This document shows positions 25,579 to 35,134 of a stretch of 64,000 nucleotides of DNA, in pieces (the first letter of the stretch is position 1; every line of letters starts with the position of its first letter). Source of the stretch: Prochlorococcus marinus str. MIT 0912 (lineage in GTDB: Bacteria; Cyanobacteriota; Cyanobacteriia; PCC-6307; Cyanobiaceae); NCBI RefSeq assembly GCF_027359595.1, contig NZ_CP114783.1:992001-1056000 (forward strand), in the 5' to 3' direction. The notes below the pieces were generated by a model that searched no databases, was not told the origin of the DNA, and worked only from the letters and a program-made list of their open reading frames with translations. A program made the translations under genes and the position numbers.

Positions 25579-25604
25579 AATAAGGAGCCCGAAGGCTCCT
25601 TATT
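25579..25604 (-). terminator. Attenuator-like hairpin between urtA and urtB
   Basis: On the minus strand, AATAAGGAGCC-TTCG-GGCTCCTTATT is a perfect 11-bp stem with a stable UUCG loop, followed by TCTTT rather than a long T-run. It sits 28 bases after the urtA stop. It could cause partial termination or protect the urtA mRNA, giving excess binding protein. Confidence 0.65.
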
Positions 25605-25632
25605 AGAATCTATTTATAAGTCAAGAATTGAA

Positions 25633-26910
25633 TCACATCCTATATTTTTCACCTTTCTTAGGATCAGTCCAATCACAAGCGTACCCTTTGGAACTTGGAT
25701 GTTTTTGGTTCCATGCTTGTGGTTCCACTACTCCAGTTTCTTCAAGGATCGTAAATCCACCCTCTGCGTTGATTTCACCGATTCTCACTGTTTGAGATAA
25801 GTGATGATTTGCCATAACTTCTACTGGCCCTTGAGGAGCATCGAATGTCTGTCCAACCAATGCTTCTCTAACTGCATTGTCATCAAATGTTCCGGCATCT
25901 TCAACTGCCTGCTTCCAAAGATAAACCATGTTATAAGCAGATTCTTGAGGATCAGCCACTACACGATCACTACCCCATCTCTTCTTAAAGCTCTTAGCAA
26001 ATTTCTTAGAAGCTGGAGTATCAATAGACATCATGTAGTTCCAAGCACCATAGTGGCCTTCAAGGAACTCAGGTCCAATCGTGCTTATCTCTTCTTCTGC
26101 AATGGAGTAGTTCATTACGTAATAACCATTGGAAGGAGTGATTCCTGCGTCCTGGATTTGTTTAAAGAAAGCAACGTTTTGATCACCATTCAGGGTGTTA
26201 ACGATGATTCCGCCATCAGGAAGAGCAACTTTTATCTTAGAGATGATAGGTGCTACTTCTGTATTACCCAAAGGAAGGTAATCTTCACCAACAACTTTAC
26301 CGCCAAGTTGTTTTACCTGAGCTTTAGTAATTGTATTAGAAGTTCTTGGGAAAACATAATCAGAACCAACTAAGAAGAAATCTCCTCCAGCAGCTGGTGA
26401 ACGCTTGTACATGAAATCTGTGGCAGGCTCAGATTGCTGATTAGGAGTCGCCCCGGTATAGAAAATATTATTTGAGCACTCTTGGGCTTCATATTGAATT
26501 GGGTAATAAAGGAATGCATCTTTAGATTCATAGACTGGAAGCATTGCCTTACGACTTGCAGATGTCCAGCCACCAAAGACAACTGGTACTCCATCCTGGT
26601 CGATTAACTTTTTAGATTTTTCAGCAAAGGTAGGCCAATCTGAAGCACCATCTTCAACGATGTACTCAATTTTATAGCTCTTACCGTCGACTGTTACACC
26701 ACCAGCTGCATTGATCTCCTCAATAGCCATTTTCTCTGTATCAACTAGGGTTGATTCTGAGATTGCCATTGTCCCTGATAAAGAATGGAGAATTCCAACA
26801 GTTACGGTGTCATCAAAGTTGCCTGAGGAATCTGATCCACCACAAGCAGTAACAGTTACGGCCAATGAGGCAGTAGCTAAACCTGCAAAAATGCGCTTTG
26901 AAAGCTTCAT
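25633..26910 (-). CDS. urtA: Urea ABC transporter substrate-binding lipoprotein UrtA
   Basis: The 425-residue product has a lipoprotein signal (hydrophobic region then V-T-A-C-G-G, Cys near residue 23). It shows the type I periplasmic-binding fold of branched-chain amino-acid receptors: V-T-V-G-I-L-H-S-L-S-G-T-M-A, N-T-L-N-G-D-Q-N and E-G-H-Y-G-A-W-N-Y, which are typical of UrtA. It captures urea at the outer face of the inner membrane. An NtcA-like site and -10 element lie upstream. Confidence 0.96.
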   Translation of the reverse strand: MKLSKRIFAGLATASLAVTVTACGGSDSSGNFDDTVTVGILHSLSGTMAISESTLVDTEKMAIEEINAAGGVTVDGKSYKIEYIVEDGASDWPTFAEKSKKLIDQDGVPVVFGGWTSASRKAMLPVYESKDAFLYYPIQYEAQECSNNIFYTGATPNQQSEPATDFMYKRSPAAGGDFFLVGSDYVFPRTSNTITKAQVKQLGGKVVGEDYLPLGNTEVAPIISKIKVALPDGGIIVNTLNGDQNVAFFKQIQDAGITPSNGYYVMNYSIAEEEISTIGPEFLEGHYGAWNYMMSIDTPASKKFAKSFKKRWGSDRVVADPQESAYNMVYLWKQAVEDAGTFDDNAVREALVGQTFDAPQGPVEVMANHHLSQTVRIGEINAEGGFTILEETGVVEPQAWNQKHPSSKGYACDWTDPKKGEKYRM

Positions 26911-26958
26911 GAATTACTAACTAAATTAGTTGTGTGCCCACCTTGGGGGTTTAGGGAA

Positions 26959-26998
26959 AGTATCCAACTGAACACCCACTTTTTGTAGCAAATGACAC
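26959..26998 (-). promoter_or_regulatory. Candidate NtcA-activated promoter of urtA
   Basis: On the minus strand 26998-26985 reads GTGTCATTTGCTAC, matching the NtcA pattern GTN10AC (close to GTA-N8-TAC). A GATACT element (26964-26959) lies 20 bases downstream, about the usual spacing between an NtcA site and the -10. This would place urea uptake under nitrogen control. Confidence 0.6.
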
Positions 26999-27051
26999 CA
27001 ATTCCGCTATTTCAGTAAACGAAGATAAGTTTTTGTATCGGTTGTGACTTT

Positions 27052-27660
27052 CTAGCTTGTTAATGGTATCTGATTACACAAAAACTCTTCGATTATTTCT
27101 ACCCCCTCCCCTGATTTAGTGTTAGTAAAACACCATGGAAGATTTTTCCTCATTAATAAAGTATCTCTCTCCATTATTTTCAAGCTTGCTCCAACCATTT
27201 CAGCAAGATCAATCTTATTGATCACTAATAAATCTGAACGTGTGATTCCTGGGCCGCCTTTCCTGGGGATCTTATCTCCAGCTGCGACATCAATTATGTA
27301 TATACAAATGTCTACCAACTCAGGGCTAAAACTGGCAGCAAGATTATCACCACCACTTTCAACAAAGACTAAATCTAGAGCTTTAAATTTATGTTCTAAC
27401 TCTTCAACAGCAATTCGATTAATAGAACAATCTTCTCTTATCGCTGTATGTGGGCATCCTCCGGTTTCAACTCCTTTGATACGTTCAGGTGCTAAAGCCT
27501 TTGAATTAGTTAGAAATTTTGCATCCTCTTGCGTATAAATATCATTAGTTACCACTGCGATTTCTAATTGATCTTTTAGATTCTCGCATAGTCTCTGAAT
27601 AATAGCCGTTTTACCAGATCCTACTGGACCGGCTATTCCTACTCTTAATTTACTTTCCAT
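27052..27660 (-). CDS. ureG: Urease accessory GTPase UreG
   Basis: UreG hydrolyses GTP while nickel is loaded into urease. The 202-residue product has the P-loop G-P-V-G-S-G-K-T (about 11-18), the nickel-binding C-P-H motif ([11 protein letters not shown]), V-E-S-G-G-D-N-L and N-K-I-D. There is no His-rich N-terminal extension. The start overlaps the ureF stop by one base, and urtA lies 142 bases downstream on the same strand. Confidence 0.96.
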   Translation of the reverse strand: MESKLRVGIAGPVGSGKTAIIQRLCENLKDQLEIAVVTNDIYTQEDAKFLTNSKALAPERIKGVETGGCPHTAIREDCSINRIAVEELEHKFKALDLVFVESGGDNLAASFSPELVDICIYIIDVAAGDKIPRKGGPGITRSDLLVINKIDLAEMVGASLKIMERDTLLMRKNLPWCFTNTKSGEGVEIIEEFLCNQIPLTS

Positions 27661-28331
27661 TAGCTTCTAAATAATCTTGAATAAAGTTCTGCATGCGATT
27701 GTTGTGCCATGATAGCTCCGACATCACTAACCCAAATTTCTTTGGGATTTTGTTCCAATAAGTAACTTGCTTGAGACTTGATAAGTATTAGAGATTTCTT
27801 TTGAAGCTGTTGAGCTTTTGTAGGTCCTAATGACAACAATCTTAATGCTGCACTTAATTGGTTGGCTACCCAACTATATAAAAAACCTTCCACTAAATCA
27901 ATTGGAGATATATCCCAGCAAACTCCAGCCCAAGCCCATGCTATAGGCCATATAAATTTCTTTTTGTTATCAGGAAGAGGATGATCCAGATCAATGAGAA
28001 GCTGTAAGAGAGATTCACCCATTTGTGTTTGTTGAGATCTAACCTCTGGAGAATCTCTTAGTGAACTAAGCCAAGAATTCCACTCTTGAATAATCAACTT
28101 GTTTTGAATATCTTTATTATCTCTCCAATGAACCAAGTCTCTCATTATGTAAGGAATTGAGCTTGCCTCAATGGTTATCTGGCCTCTAGATAGTTCACTT
28201 TCAATCCAATTGAAGAGTGTTTTCTCATCATATACTTTTTTATTTTGAACAAGCCACTCCAATCCTTCTGAGTAACTAAAAGCGCCAACTGGCAGTGATG
28301 GACTTATTAATTGTAAAAACTCAAGTTTCAT
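27660..28331 (-). CDS. ureF: Urease accessory protein UreF
   Basis: UreF gates the UreG cycle in the UreD-UreF-UreG complex. The 223-residue all-helical product has the family start [20 protein letters not shown] and ends with a conserved-looking Y-S-R-L-F-R-S. It lies 21 bases after ureE. Confidence 0.93.
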   Translation of the reverse strand: MKLEFLQLISPSLPVGAFSYSEGLEWLVQNKKVYDEKTLFNWIESELSRGQITIEASSIPYIMRDLVHWRDNKDIQNKLIIQEWNSWLSSLRDSPEVRSQQTQMGESLLQLLIDLDHPLPDNKKKFIWPIAWAWAGVCWDISPIDLVEGFLYSWVANQLSAALRLLSLGPTKAQQLQKKSLILIKSQASYLLEQNPKEIWVSDVGAIMAQQSHAELYSRLFRS

Positions 28332-28352
28332 AAACTAAGTCAATCAAACCTT

Positions 28353-28793
28353 CTACTCATAAGCACCAATCTCTGGATAGAAAGGTCTTTTGAAACTCTC
28401 TATTAAAAATCCTTGTTTTTCTAACATCTTTTGCATCACTACATCATTTAGTAAATATAACTCTTCAGCATGCAACTCAATCTCAACATGTCTATTACCT
28501 AAATGATAAGCAGCTTTTAACAATTTCAATCTATTTTCTGAGGTGATTCTTATTAAATCTTCGTGAGCAGCCTCAATGATAACAAAGACTTGTGAATCAT
28601 CACTTTTCAATACCTCTCCAGGCATCAATCGACCTCCTCCTCTAGGCAAATTTAAAATGACATCAATTCCATCTAATGTTGATCTCTTTCCACGAAGCTG
28701 AGTCCTCTCTTTTGCAGACATGGGAAGTAAAAGGCAATGACCTATAACTTCAGCATTTATTCTCTTGGTGAGATAGATTAATTCTTGAGACAA
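28353..28793 (-). CDS. ureE: Urease accessory protein UreE (nickel chaperone)
   Basis: The 146-residue product has the UreE pattern: R-T-Q-L-R-G-K-R-S-T-L-D-G near the N-terminus, A-Y-H-L-G-N-R-H-V-E-I at the nickel-binding interface, and a C-terminal domain. The usual C-terminal His-rich tail is missing; it ends P-E-I-G-A-Y-E. The start is a TTG at 28793 with no ATG nearby. It is divergent from ureD. Confidence 0.93.
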   Translation of the reverse strand: MSQELIYLTKRINAEVIGHCLLLPMSAKERTQLRGKRSTLDGIDVILNLPRGGGRLMPGEVLKSDDSQVFVIIEAAHEDLIRITSENRLKLLKAAYHLGNRHVEIELHAEELYLLNDVVMQKMLEKQGFLIESFKRPFYPEIGAYE

Positions 28794-28895
28794 ACTTCAG
28801 TTCTTTATAAATCTCAAGTTTATAGGTTATGTCTAACAGATCTGATTTTTTTTATTTTCTCAATACTAAATGAGCCAAATCGATACAACTATGAA

Positions 28896-29819
28896 ATGAC
28901 ATCTCAATGGCATGGGACTTGTGATCTTAGGCTTTTTAAAAAGTCAAGTCCTGAGGAGATGAATAGTCTCAAAACAATTCATCAAGCAAAATGCACTGCT
29001 CCATTAAAATTAATGAGAGTTTTCAACGATAAAAAAGATGGGAGATGTGAAATACCAATTCTTCATAGTGCAGGAGGGATTGTTGGAGGGGACCAACTTA
29101 CAATAAATGTAAATGCTGAAGAAGATAGCAGTGCCATATGTTCTTCTGTAGCAGCTCAAAAAGTTTATGGAAGCAGAGGCAGGTCAAAAATAAATCCGCA
29201 AGGGAGATGGGCGAATCAAAAATGTTTTTTTAATATTGAAAAAAATTCTGACTTTGAGTGGATCCCTCAAGAATTAATTATTTATCAAGGGGGTCTTTTC
29301 GAACAAAATATGACTGTTAAGCTTGATCCTTCATCAAGCTTTTTATGTGTTGATTTAGTTCGCTTAGGACGAACTGCAGCGGGAGAAGGACTGGGCAGCG
29401 GCGTATGGAGATCATCATTGGAAATCTTTAGGGAAAATCCTCAAGGGAAAAATTACGAATTTAGTGATCGCTTAGAATTATCTGGAGAGGCTCTAAAATC
29501 AATCCATGGTCTAGAAGAACAACCAGTGTTTGGATCTTTAATTTGGATAACACCTAAAGGATTAAACCCAAAAGATTTATCTGATTTATTATTAAAATGC
29601 CGACAAAAAAGAAATGGACTTGAAGGGTTTATGACTTGTAGTCTTCTTGAAAATGGAATATCAGCAAGGTATACAGGCTCATCAACTCAATCAGCTCGGT
29701 TTTGGTTTTATAGAATTTGGAGTCTTACAAGAGTTTTCAGAAAATTAAGCATGCCTGAATACATGAGGATTTGGCCAATGCAAGAGGATCCAACAACAGA
29801 TACAAAATGTCCATCATGA
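28896..29819 (+). CDS. ureD: Urease accessory protein UreD
   Basis: UreD binds apo-urease and recruits UreF-UreG. From the ATG at 28896 the product is 307 residues. It contains P-L-K-L-M-R-V-F, H-S-A-G-G-I-V-G-G-D-Q-L and Q-E-L-I-I-Y-Q-G-G-L-F, all typical of UreD. The frame is open to 28785, but those 37 extra residues look unlike the family. It heads ureDABC. Confidence 0.94.
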   Translation: MTSQWHGTCDLRLFKKSSPEEMNSLKTIHQAKCTAPLKLMRVFNDKKDGRCEIPILHSAGGIVGGDQLTINVNAEEDSSAICSSVAAQKVYGSRGRSKINPQGRWANQKCFFNIEKNSDFEWIPQELIIYQGGLFEQNMTVKLDPSSSFLCVDLVRLGRTAAGEGLGSGVWRSSLEIFRENPQGKNYEFSDRLELSGEALKSIHGLEEQPVFGSLIWITPKGLNPKDLSDLLLKCRQKRNGLEGFMTCSLLENGISARYTGSSTQSARFWFYRIWSLTRVFRKLSMPEYMRIWPMQEDPTTDTKCPS

Positions 29820-29868
29820 ACTTTTAAGCATTTTATTGCGAGTAAAATGTATTTATAACTATTAAAAA

Positions 29869-30171
29869 ATGTACTTAAGTCCTCAAGAAAAAGACAAATT
29901 ACTTGTATTTACTGCTGCTCTTTTGGCAGAGCGAAGATTAAAAAGAGGTTTAAGATTAAATCATCCTGAAGCTGTTGCTTGGCTTAGCTTTCAAGTGCTA
30001 GAGGGTGCTAGAGATGGCAAAAGTGTCTCAACCTTAATGAATGAGGGGACCACATGGTTAACAAAAGAACAGGTTATGGAAGGTGTGCCCGAACTCATCA
30101 ATGAAGTTCAAATAGAAGCTGTTTTCCCAGATGGAACAAAGCTCGTAACACTTCACAATCCAATCAGCTAA
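29869..30171 (+). CDS. ureA: Urease gamma subunit
   Basis: The 100-residue product has the canonical start [12 protein letters not shown] and the conserved [11 protein letters not shown]. With UreB and UreC it forms the (ABC)3 enzyme that hydrolyses urea to ammonia and carbamate. It lies 49 bases after ureD. Confidence 0.98.
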   Translation: MYLSPQEKDKLLVFTAALLAERRLKRGLRLNHPEAVAWLSFQVLEGARDGKSVSTLMNEGTTWLTKEQVMEGVPELINEVQIEAVFPDGTKLVTLHNPIS

Positions 30172-30179
30172 CGAAAGTC

Positions 30180-30500
30180 ATGTCTTATTTAATTCCTGGA
30201 GAACTTATTCCCGAAGATGGTTTTATTGAACTCAACAAAGGAAGAGAAATCACAACTATAAGAGTCGCTAACACTTCTGATCGACCAATACAAATTGGCT
30301 CTCATTATCATTTCTTTGAGTCCAATAAAGGTCTAGAATTTGATCGTCAAAAATCGCTCGGCAAAAGGTTAGATATCCCAGCTGGTACTGCTATCAGATT
30401 TGAACCAGGTGACCAAAGAGAAGTAAATCTTGTTCCTTATGCAGGAGAGCGTAAAATTTTTGGTTTCAACGGACTTATAAACGACTCACTTCAAAAATAA
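30180..30500 (+). CDS. ureB: Urease beta subunit
   Basis: The 106-residue product begins M-S-Y-L-I-P-G-E and contains [19 protein letters not shown] and [13 protein letters not shown], which are diagnostic. Spacing is 8 bases from ureA and 1 base to ureC. Confidence 0.98.
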   Translation: MSYLIPGELIPEDGFIELNKGREITTIRVANTSDRPIQIGSHYHFFESNKGLEFDRQKSLGKRLDIPAGTAIRFEPGDQREVNLVPYAGERKIFGFNGLINDSLQK

Positions 30501-30501
30501 A

Positions 30502-32211
30502 ATGCCTTTCAAAATTTCTCGCCAAGCCTATGCAGAGACTTATGGTCCGACAAAAGGGGATCGGATTAGACTTGCAGACACAGACTTAATACTCGAAGTT
30601 GAACAAGATCATACTCATTATGGAGACGAAGTTAAATTTGGTGGAGGTAAAGTTATTCGTGATGGGATGGGACAATCACAACAAAGTAGAGACAATGGAG
30701 TAGTAGATACAGTCATAACAAATGCACTAATTTTGGATTGGTGGGGAATTGTTAAAGCTGATATTGGTATCAAAGACGGAAAAATCTCAGGTATCGGAAA
30801 AGCAGGCAATCCTGATACTCAAGAAGGTATCAACATTATTGTAGGAGCCAGTACAGAAGCAATCGCAGGAGAAGGAAGCATTATTACTGCTGGAGCTATT
30901 GATAGTCATATTCATTTTATCTGTCCACAACAAATAGAAACTGCTTTAGCTAGTGGGGTTACCACAATGCTTGGAGGAGGAACAGGTCCAGCAACAGGTA
31001 CTAATGCAACAACATGTACACCAGGAGCATTTCACATCTCAAGAATGCTTCAATCAGCAGAAGGGTTTCCTGTTAATCTAGGGTTCTTTGGCAAAGGCAA
31101 TGCAACTAACAAAGCAGCATTAGAGGAACAAGTAAGAGCAGGTGCTTGTGGATTAAAACTTCATGAAGATTGGGGAACGACACCGGCCTGTATTGATTCG
31201 TGCCTAAGTGTTGCAGATCAACTAGACGTACAAGTTTGTATTCATACTGATACCCTCAACGAAGCTGGCTTTGTTGAAGATACGATTCGGGCAATAAATG
31301 GAAGAACTATTCACACCTTCCATACAGAAGGAGCTGGAGGTGGTCACGCTCCCGACATCATAAAAATTTGTGGAGAATCAAATGTGATTCCCAGCAGTAC
31401 AAATCCTACTAGGCCTTTCACCCTAAATACTCTTGAAGAGCATTTAGACATGTTGATGGTTTGTCATCATTTGGATCCCAAAATCCCAGAAGATGTTGCA
31501 TTTGCTGAGTCAAGGATACGTCGTGAAACCATTGCGGCAGAAGACATACTACACGATTTAGGAGCCTTTTCTATTATCGCTAGTGACTCTCAGGCTATGG
31601 GTAGAGTTGGAGAAATTATTAGTCGAACTTTTCAAACTGCTCACAAAATGAAAGTTCAAAGAGGAGCCTTACCAGAAGACAGTAAAAGGAATGATAATCA
31701 TCGTCTAAAAAGATATATTTCAAAAGTAACTATTAATCCAGCGATAGCTCATGGAATCAGTGGTTACGTTGGATCCATAGAAGTTGGGAAAATAGCAGAC
31801 ATAGTACTTTGGAATCCTGGTTTTTTTGGAATCAAGCCTGACTTAGTAATCAAAGGAGGATCTATCGCATGGGCTCAAATGGGAGATGCAAATGCATCCA
31901 TTCCTACTCCTCAACCAGTACATGGTCGCCCAATGTTTTCTTCCTTTGGAAAGGCGATGAATTCTACAAGCCTTACTTTCTTAAGTGAGATCGCAATAGA
32001 AGCTGGCATACCAGCACAACTTAAATTGGAACGTTCTTATGCTGCAGTTAAAGATACAAGAAACATATCCAAACAATCAATGAAACTCAACAACTTACTG
32101 CCTAAAATTGAGGTGGACCCTCAAACATATGAGGTTTTCGCCAACGGAGAACTTCTAACTTGTGAACCAGCTGAATCACTACCACTTGCACAAAGATATC
32201 TACTTCTTTGA
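30502..32211 (+). CDS. ureC: Urease alpha subunit (catalytic, nickel enzyme)
   Basis: The 569-residue catalytic subunit shows the nickel-ligand D-S-H-I-H-F, the lysine to be carbamylated in [10 protein letters not shown], the ligand His in I-H-T-D-T-L-N-E and in G-A-G-G-G-H-A-P-D, and the flap M-V-C-H-H-L with the catalytic His. Length and motifs are standard, so the enzyme should be active. It ends ureDABC. Confidence 0.98.
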   Translation: MPFKISRQAYAETYGPTKGDRIRLADTDLILEVEQDHTHYGDEVKFGGGKVIRDGMGQSQQSRDNGVVDTVITNALILDWWGIVKADIGIKDGKISGIGKAGNPDTQEGINIIVGASTEAIAGEGSIITAGAIDSHIHFICPQQIETALASGVTTMLGGGTGPATGTNATTCTPGAFHISRMLQSAEGFPVNLGFFGKGNATNKAALEEQVRAGACGLKLHEDWGTTPACIDSCLSVADQLDVQVCIHTDTLNEAGFVEDTIRAINGRTIHTFHTEGAGGGHAPDIIKICGESNVIPSSTNPTRPFTLNTLEEHLDMLMVCHHLDPKIPEDVAFAESRIRRETIAAEDILHDLGAFSIIASDSQAMGRVGEIISRTFQTAHKMKVQRGALPEDSKRNDNHRLKRYISKVTINPAIAHGISGYVGSIEVGKIADIVLWNPGFFGIKPDLVIKGGSIAWAQMGDANASIPTPQPVHGRPMFSSFGKAMNSTSLTFLSEIAIEAGIPAQLKLERSYAAVKDTRNISKQSMKLNNLLPKIEVDPQTYEVFANGELLTCEPAESLPLAQRYLLL

Positions 32212-32233
32212 GATAATGAAATAATTAAAGAGA

Positions 32234-32464
32234 CTAAGCTGCAACTGAATCTTCTGCGATAAAAGGAGCAGTTACTCTTAGACGTTCCTCTAAATTTGGT
32301 CCATAAGACTCTATCCCCCAAATTTCTAACTGAGACCCTTCTGGTGCCATTGATGAAAAAACTTCTTGAGGGAAAATAGCTCTTTCTAAAAAAAATCTAT
32401 TTGGTCCAATACATTTTAATACAACCATACTTGAGGTGATATTTTTGTAAGAGAAATCGACCAT
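32234..32464 (-). CDS. DUF1830 family protein
   Basis: From the ATG at 32464 the product is 76 residues; an in-frame upstream start would add 13 residues of different character. It has Y-K-N-I-T-S-S-M-V-V-L-K-C-I-G-P and F-F-L-E-R-A-I-F-P-Q-E, then L-E-I-W-G, the pattern I recall for the cyanobacterial DUF1830 family. Function is unknown. It converges on ureC with a 22-base gap. Confidence 0.75.
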   Translation of the reverse strand: MVDFSYKNITSSMVVLKCIGPNRFFLERAIFPQEVFSSMAPEGSQLEIWGIESYGPNLEERLRVTAPFIAEDSVAA

Positions 32465-32610
32465 AACGCACAAATATTTGTAGAAATTAAACCAAATAAA
32501 CACAGAAAAGTTTGTAATTTTTTATACAATAAAAAAATAAAATAATCATAAAAAAGTTCACCATGAACGACCCATCGAAGCTCAATTAGTTAAAAAAATA
32601 AAAAAAATTC

Positions 32611-32790
32611 ATGATCTCTACTACAACAAGAATTCGAATTCAAAACATACTGCAGCGAATAGAAAATAATCAATCAGTTACTCTAGAAGAGAGAATTTTT
32701 TTAAATAAATTATCCAGAATTTCTCCAGTGATATCAAAATGGATAGACTCTTCTTTGGGACCTGAAGCTAGCACAATAGATAATGATTAA
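32611..32790 (+). CDS. Small helical protein, 59 residues
   Basis: The ATG-started frame encodes I-R-I-Q-N-I-L-Q-R-I-E-N-N-Q, E-E-R-I-F-L-N-K-L-S and W-I-D-S-S-L-G-P-E. This looks like a folded helical protein rather than chance sequence. No family was recognised, and there is no clear ribosome-binding site. Confidence 0.5.
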   Translation: MISTTTRIRIQNILQRIENNQSVTLEERIFLNKLSRISPVISKWIDSSLGPEASTIDND

Positions 32791-33011
32791 CTAGTAAAAA
32801 AAACGGCCCAATTTTAGTATATAATTTAAATAATATAGATAAAAGCTCGGTTACGATCAATCCCTAAATTTATTTTCAATTCAAAAAATAAAAAAATTAA
32901 TCAAGAGTGTATTCTCAGATACTAGATATTTTCCAATAATGTAATTCTAAATACATCTTTTTTAGTTGTTGATTACCAAAATAAAGTGATCATATTTTGT
33001 GTGAGGACACA

Positions 33012-34025
33012 ATGAAGCTTTTTCAGCGTTTGCTGGTAGCTCCTGCTGCATTGGGCCTAATGGCTCCAGTTGCCGTTAATGCAGATACTGCATTTTCATC
33101 AACTACAACTCTTTCTGGTGGTGCTTATTTCACTGTTGGTTCTGTTGCCGACGGCGGAACAGATGACAAGTCAGAAGAGCTTTATATGCAATATGCATAT
33201 GGCCTTGATGTAACCTCCAGCTTCACTGGTGAAGACATGCTTTATATGGGCATGGAAACTGGAAACGCTAGTGGTCCATTAGCAAGCATGGATAGTGCAA
33301 CTACTGGTACTGGTGCTATCACATTACACTCTCTTTACTACGCATTCCCTGTAGGCGATCTTTCAGTAACAGCTGGTCCTTTGGTTGACCAAGATGATGT
33401 TGTTGCAGCAACAACTTCTGCTTACTCAGATGCTTTCAGACTAGGCAGCATGCCTTACTCTTTGGCTGGTAGCGAAACTGGTCCTGGAATTGGTGTTGCT
33501 TACTCTAATGACAGCGGCGTAGTTGCTTCTGCTAGCTTCGTTTCTGTTGGTGGTGCTGATTCAACAGTAGGAATCGGTGGTGACAATGGTGATGACGTAA
33601 CAACTGTAACCCTTGGCTACAACGGTGACGGATTTGGTGGTGGTCTTGTAATCGCTTCCAACGACGGTGAAGCTGGAACAACTGGTTACGACACATTTGG
33701 TGGCGGTATCTATTACAGCCCTGAGTCCATCCCAGCAACTATCAGCGTTGCTTACGACACAAAGGATCCAGAAGGAACAGCTAAAGACGAAACTGACTTT
33801 TTCGTTGGTGTCGACTATGAAGTAGGTCCTGGAACATTAAGTGCTGCTTACAATTCAACTGATGTTGATGGAAGCGATACTTTTGATAGAACAGGATTTG
33901 AAGTTTCTTACACCTATGCAGTGAACGACAGCGTTACAATCACTCCTGGTTTCTTCACAGTAGAAGATACAGGTGCTGGTGATGACGACTCTGGTGTTGT
34001 TGTTGAAACAGTGTTTAGCTTCTAA
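33012..34025 (+). CDS. Outer-membrane porin
   Basis: The 337-residue product starts at the ATG at 33012 behind GAGG. A signal peptide (M-K-L-F-Q-R-L-L ... A-V-N-A) precedes an acidic, Gly/Thr/Asp-rich chain of alternating strands ending in F-S-F, typical of a beta-barrel. It lacks an SLH domain, as do many picocyanobacterial porins. The first 24 residues and last 30 are similar to the porin at 8564-9754. Codons and a strong terminator suggest high expression. The solute is unknown. Confidence 0.85.
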   Translation: MKLFQRLLVAPAALGLMAPVAVNADTAFSSTTTLSGGAYFTVGSVADGGTDDKSEELYMQYAYGLDVTSSFTGEDMLYMGMETGNASGPLASMDSATTGTGAITLHSLYYAFPVGDLSVTAGPLVDQDDVVAATTSAYSDAFRLGSMPYSLAGSETGPGIGVAYSNDSGVVASASFVSVGGADSTVGIGGDNGDDVTTVTLGYNGDGFGGGLVIASNDGEAGTTGYDTFGGGIYYSPESIPATISVAYDTKDPEGTAKDETDFFVGVDYEVGPGTLSAAYNSTDVDGSDTFDRTGFEVSYTYAVNDSVTITPGFFTVEDTGAGDDDSGVVVETVFSF

Positions 34026-34040
34026 AAGCTAAATCCAAAT

Positions 34041-34073
34041 AAAAAAGCCTCCTTGTAGTTAGGAGGCTTTTTT
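34041..34073 (+). terminator. Rho-independent terminator of the porin gene
   Basis: AAAGCCTCC-TTGTAGTTA-GGAGGCTTT followed by a T-run, 15 bases after the porin stop. The A-run upstream makes it potentially bidirectional. Confidence 0.9.
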
Positions 34074-34126
34074 ATTGATAATAGAAAAATTAATTTCTAT
34101 ACTTCAGTTAAAAGTGATAAAAAAAA

Positions 34127-34255
34127 TTATTCAATAGGTTTATCATTTTGTTTTAGAAAATTACTTGATTTAATTTGCGCTTCATAAGGGTCAAGTTTCT
34201 GTAATCTCAGTAAATCCTCATACGGTTCAGGATTATTTTTTTTAGTTTTCCTCAT
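34127..34255 (-). CDS. Small charged protein, 42 residues
   Basis: Encodes K-T-K-K-N-N-P-E-P-Y-E-D-L-L-R-L-Q-K-L followed by D-P-Y-E-A-Q-I-K. Lys/Asp-rich, with no membrane segment. No family was recognised; translation is plausible from the protein-like composition. Confidence 0.45.
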   Translation of the reverse strand: MRKTKKNNPEPYEDLLRLQKLDPYEAQIKSSNFLKQNDKPIE

Positions 34256-34294
34256 ATCATTTGCATAGATAAACAATAATTCTCATTGTCTTGA

Positions 34295-34471
34295 TCATGC
34301 TGCGATATCAGATCTTAATCCCCTGTCGCGGCTATCTTTAAACCACCTCATTTGATGAGTCGTACGATGAGCATTAGGATATAAGTACTTAATATCTCTA
34401 GTTGAAATAACCTTTTCATTTCTATTAACTATTTCTTGATGATTATCAATGCTACTTTGATTTGATTCCAT
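34295..34471 (-). CDS. Small basic protein, 58 residues
   Basis: Encodes N-R-N-E-K-V-I-S-T-R-D-I-K-Y-L-Y-P-N-A-H-R-T-T-H-Q, then M-R-W-F-K-D-S-R-D-R-G-L-R-S. Rich in Arg and His, so nucleic-acid contact is possible. It is upstream of the 42-residue gene on the same strand. No family was recognised. Confidence 0.45.
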   Translation of the reverse strand: MESNQSSIDNHQEIVNRNEKVISTRDIKYLYPNAHRTTHQMRWFKDSRDRGLRSDIAA

Positions 34472-34639
34472 AATAGATAAACTAGATATACTATTTAAAA
34501 TATCTGTTCTATGAGATGGTGTCCATCATGAACAAAATGATGATTCCCAGACGAAATGTTCCAAAAAACTAAATAGATAATTCTTTTCAAATTATCTATT
34601 TAGTTTAAAATCTATGAATCTAAATTTATTTTTATACAC

Positions 34640-34669
34640 AAAAAGGCAGCTCAATGAGCTGCCTTTTTT
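34640..34669. terminator. Bidirectional Rho-independent terminator
   Basis: AAAAAGGCAGCTC-AAT-GAGCTGCCTTTTTT forms a strong stem with T-runs on both strands. It ends the 90-residue membrane protein gene at 34695 on the minus strand. Confidence 0.9.
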
Positions 34670-34694
34670 AAACTAAGTTCTAAATTATTTAAGC

Positions 34695-34967
34695 TTAAAA
34701 ATATTTAAAAGGGAAGAAAATTTTATCAGGGCCTGCAAGCATAACTGAGGCAGCAATAAGAGCAGTTACAACTTGAACACCAATAAATTGTTTTTGAAGG
34801 TATCTATAAGAACCAGTTTCAGAAAGCTCAACTGATGGTTCATTCTCAGGTAATCCATAATAATAAATTTGAGAAATTTGAAAAAAGATCACTAACCCTG
34901 CAATTGCGGCCAAAGGATTAAATCCACCAAAAGTGATTGTTGAAAAAGGGATTGTTGAGTAAACCAT
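34695..34967 (-). CDS. Small membrane protein of unknown function, 90 residues
   Basis: Two hydrophobic segments (about residues 12-32 and 60-80) flank a polar loop with L-P-E-N-E-P-S-V-E-L-S-E-T-G-S-Y-R-Y-L-Q-K-Q-F-I-G. It is followed by a strong terminator, so it is a complete transcription unit. I did not recognise a family, though the two-helix layout resembles small thylakoid proteins. Confidence 0.7.
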   Translation of the reverse strand: MVYSTIPFSTITFGGFNPLAAIAGLVIFFQISQIYYYGLPENEPSVELSETGSYRYLQKQFIGVQVVTALIAASVMLAGPDKIFFPFKYF

Positions 34968-35134
34968 TAAGAAGGGATCTCTCTGAACTTCATATCATTA
35001 GAGCATTAATCTGAGAAAATGCTTTATTCGCTAATAGACTGAAATCTAAAAATAATTAAAATTTCAAAAAGATAATCTATCTAGTTCCAAACTGCGTTAT
35101 GTGAAGAAGTAGTGGAAGTTTGGTTGTGTAGAAA

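Noticed and set aside
25801-26373. 190-residue plus-strand frame opposite urtA
   Set aside because: urtA is a complete, recognisable gene; the opposing frame is Cys/Ile-rich and has no motif.
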